Assembly (NCBI GenBank): GCA_025449775.1
Contig: JANWIS010000095.1
Location: forward strand, 1 to 7,483
Length of the DNA stretch: 7,483 nucleotides
Source: Ignavibacteriaceae bacterium
Lineage (GTDB): Bacteria; Bacteroidota; Ignavibacteria; Ignavibacteriales; Ignavibacteriaceae
Direction: 5' to 3'
Numbering within the stretch: position 1 is the first letter of the stretch; each line of letters starts with the position of its first letter. This document shows, in pieces, positions 5,822-7,483 of this stretch. The notes beneath the pieces are model-generated. The model worked only from the letters and a program-made list of their open reading frames with translations, made no database searches and was not told where the DNA came from. The position numbers were made by a program, and so were the translations under genes.

Positions 5822-7483
5822 ATGAAAAACAAATTTTACTTTTTGTATTACTTTTTTCGTCCATTAACTAAAGTACTGATCATCGTTTTGTTATTGCTCT
5901 TCAGTGTAGCATTAACCGCACAAGAAACAACACCACAAGAAGAATTTCCAGTTGGTGCTTACTTCAATAAGCAAACAAGGACTGTCCAGGAATACTATGA
6001 TAAATTTGAATTAACTGGTATGGATTGGATTGTTCAATATGCTGCGGATAACACGCAAGAATTTGTTGAACCATATAATCTAATGGCTGATAATGCGGAC
6101 AGCTCTTCAGATTATATAATGTACTATGCAACTGCCTGGTATTCAAAGTGGGAAGCAGAGGAAAATCAGGAATATATTAATAAAGTTGGGGTAAAACACA
6201 CCGATGGTGAAGATTTTGAATGGAAAGGTGAGTCATGTTGGTCGTCAATTGGTATAACTAACCCAACAGCGAAAATAGTTTACGGACCACATTATCACCA
6301 GGAAAAATATTACAAGCGATGGTGGTATGAAACTGTTGAAGAACGCTACACTAGATTAAAATATATACCAAGATTCAGGATGGCATTATCGGTAAATGGT
6401 CAAGTAGGACAACAAGACACTATATGCAATATGTATGTAGTAGTAAGACACAGCTTGGAAGGAAGCAATGATAATGTTGATGACACGCTAAAAGGACCTA
6501 TAACTCTTCAGGTATCTGATTTCCCTATTGATAGTACATTCAAAGAATTTTACTTGGGTCCACCTAATAATAATTGGTATCAATATCCACCAGAATTCAG
6601 AGACAATCCAGACATTATGAAACAGGTACTTCCCGAAAATCAGGGGGAGGTGGAACGGTGGGTTGATATTTACGGTAACCAAGGTGTTCAATTTTGTATT
6701 GATTGGCTTCGTAATGATACAAAATACACACTCTATATAGATTACATTGAGGTTTATGATTTAGAAGGTTGGAATGTTTTTGCTGAAGGTGACTCAATAA
6801 CTGTATCTCAAACAATTCAAGATATAAAAGGTTATGCCCAAACCTATTCCGGCTGGCCCAACCTAAAATATTGGACGGGGCACAGTGAACCTTTTTCATT
6901 AGATGCATACACACCAATGAAAACTGTTGACGCTATAGTTAAATCTGCATTTCCCGGAGCTCCATCTATAATAACAACATTTTATCCCTATTGGGAGACT
7001 AAAATAAACGAGGATATTCAACTCGAGAGGTATTATAATACCGTTCAACCTGAGAAATTAATGATAGACTTTTATCCATTCAGTGCTAATTATTCTGAAG
7101 CTAGATTTGAGGATTGGGAGGCGTATAGAGAACAACTACAAATTAGTAGCTCATTACAACCTGGTTTTTATTATTGGGCCCAAGCATTTGGTTATCGCCA
7201 AGGAGATGACTGGTTGGTTTGGCGTCAACCTGATTCAACCGAGCTTAAAGCACAGACAATGCTTGCTCTTGCTCATGGTGTGAAAGGAATAATTTATATG
7301 GCATTTGACGCATATCAAGTATGGGAACCTAATTTTGGCACTTACATCCACGAAGGAATAATAGATACTCAAAAAAATCCAACTGATTTATTCTTTGTAT
7401 TAAAGGATAATTTAATTCCAAGATTAAAAGGAACGCTTGGTAACACATTGATGAATTTAGATTACACTGGTAGTTACATAAAT
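5822..7483 (+). CDS. Exported protein, probable TIM-barrel glycoside-hydrolase-like enzyme (3' partial)
   Basis: An uninterrupted frame of 554 codons runs from the ATG at 5822 to the last base, so the C-terminus is missing. Residues 1-33 form a signal peptide: basic/aromatic start, core VLIIVLLLLFSVALTA, likely cleavage before QETT. After it, FPVGAYFN (42-49), TGMDWIVQYA (65-74) and DYIMYYATAWYSKWEAEENQ (97-116) look like the first strands of a barrel. Residues about 130-325 are rich in aromatic and beta-type sequence (GPHYHQ at 155-160, YIDYIEVYDLEGWNVF at 305-320) and may be a jelly-roll, carbohydrate-binding-like insertion. The barrel seems to resume at 347-550: LKYWTGHSEPF (348-358), EKLMIDFYPF (411-420), FYYWAQAFG (449-457), and LALAHGVKGIIYMAFD (481-496), a pattern I associate with glycoside-hydrolase-type barrels. 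E356 is a candidate catalytic acid, by inference only. I cannot name the family. A T9SS sorting domain may lie beyond the edge, as in the upstream neighbour, but is not visible. It is co-oriented with the beta-helix gene, 168 bp downstream. Confidence 0.85.
   Translation, partial: MKNKFYFLYYFFRPLTKVLIIVLLLLFSVALTAQETTPQEEFPVGAYFNKQTRTVQEYYDKFELTGMDWIVQYAADNTQEFVEPYNLMADNADSSSDYIMYYATAWYSKWEAEENQEYINKVGVKHTDGEDFEWKGESCWSSIGITNPTAKIVYGPHYHQEKYYKRWWYETVEERYTRLKYIPRFRMALSVNGQVGQQDTICNMYVVVRHSLEGSNDNVDDTLKGPITLQVSDFPIDSTFKEFYLGPPNNNWYQYPPEFRDNPDIMKQVLPENQGEVERWVDIYGNQGVQFCIDWLRNDTKYTLYIDYIEVYDLEGWNVFAEGDSITVSQTIQDIKGYAQTYSGWPNLKYWTGHSEPFSLDAYTPMKTVDAIVKSAFPGAPSIITTFYPYWETKINEDIQLERYYNTVQPEKLMIDFYPFSANYSEARFEDWEAYREQLQISSSLQPGFYYWAQAFGYRQGDDWLVWRQPDSTELKAQTMLALAHGVKGIIYMAFDAYQVWEPNFGTYIHEGIIDTQKNPTDLFFVLKDNLIPRLKGTLGNTLMNLDYTGSYIN

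Noticed and set aside
5964..6917. Several minus-strand open frames inside the right-edge exported gene
   Set aside because: They lie antisense to a continuous 554-codon frame with a signal peptide and domain-like motifs; they overlap each other and have no recognisable features.
7083..7283. Plus-strand open frame of 66 codons
   Set aside because: It lies in another frame inside the exported barrel gene, which reads through to the window edge.

Overview
The window comes from an AT-rich bacterial chromosome. The best guess is the Ignavibacteria or a close relative in the Bacteroidota/Chlorobiota group. Three things point there. The exported protein at 3794-5653 ends in a type IX secretion (T9SS) type A sorting domain with the NYPNPFNPST motif, the form I associate with Ignavibacteria. 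The lysC upstream region carries a TAnnTTTG-type -7 element, as used by the Bacteroidota sigma factor. Base composition is low in G+C throughout. No phage, transposase, CRISPR or RNA gene is visible.

Layout: (1) 80-1183, plus strand, a GT4-type glycosyltransferase, probably the last gene of a surface-polysaccharide cluster lying to the left. (2) 1189-3672, minus strand, a two-gene unit transcribed lysC then lysA. It encodes the first enzyme of the aspartate pathway (aspartate kinase) and the last enzyme of lysine synthesis (diaminopimelate decarboxylase). It converges on the glycosyltransferase with only 5 bp between stop codons. (3) 3673-3793, a divergent intergenic region with a likely lysC promoter and the ribosome binding site of the next gene. 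(4) 3794-5653, plus strand, a secreted right-handed beta-helix protein with a fibronectin-III-like domain and a T9SS sorting domain. (5) 5654-5821, a 168-bp gap almost filled by a 96-bp imperfect palindrome (5688-5783) that looks like a dispersed REP/MITE-type repeat. (6) 5822 to the right edge, plus strand, the first 554 codons of a second exported protein. It is probably a TIM-barrel, glycoside-hydrolase-like enzyme with a jelly-roll-like insertion. It stays open to the last base and its stop lies outside the window.

Functionally the window joins housekeeping amino-acid synthesis to a cell-envelope or extracellular carbohydrate theme: a glycosyltransferase on one side and two exported proteins with carbohydrate-type folds on the other. 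The link between the two exported proteins is inferred from co-orientation and fold type only. The most noteworthy items are the palindromic element and the poorly characterised exported protein cut by the right edge. I see no convincing evidence of an entirely new multi-gene system.
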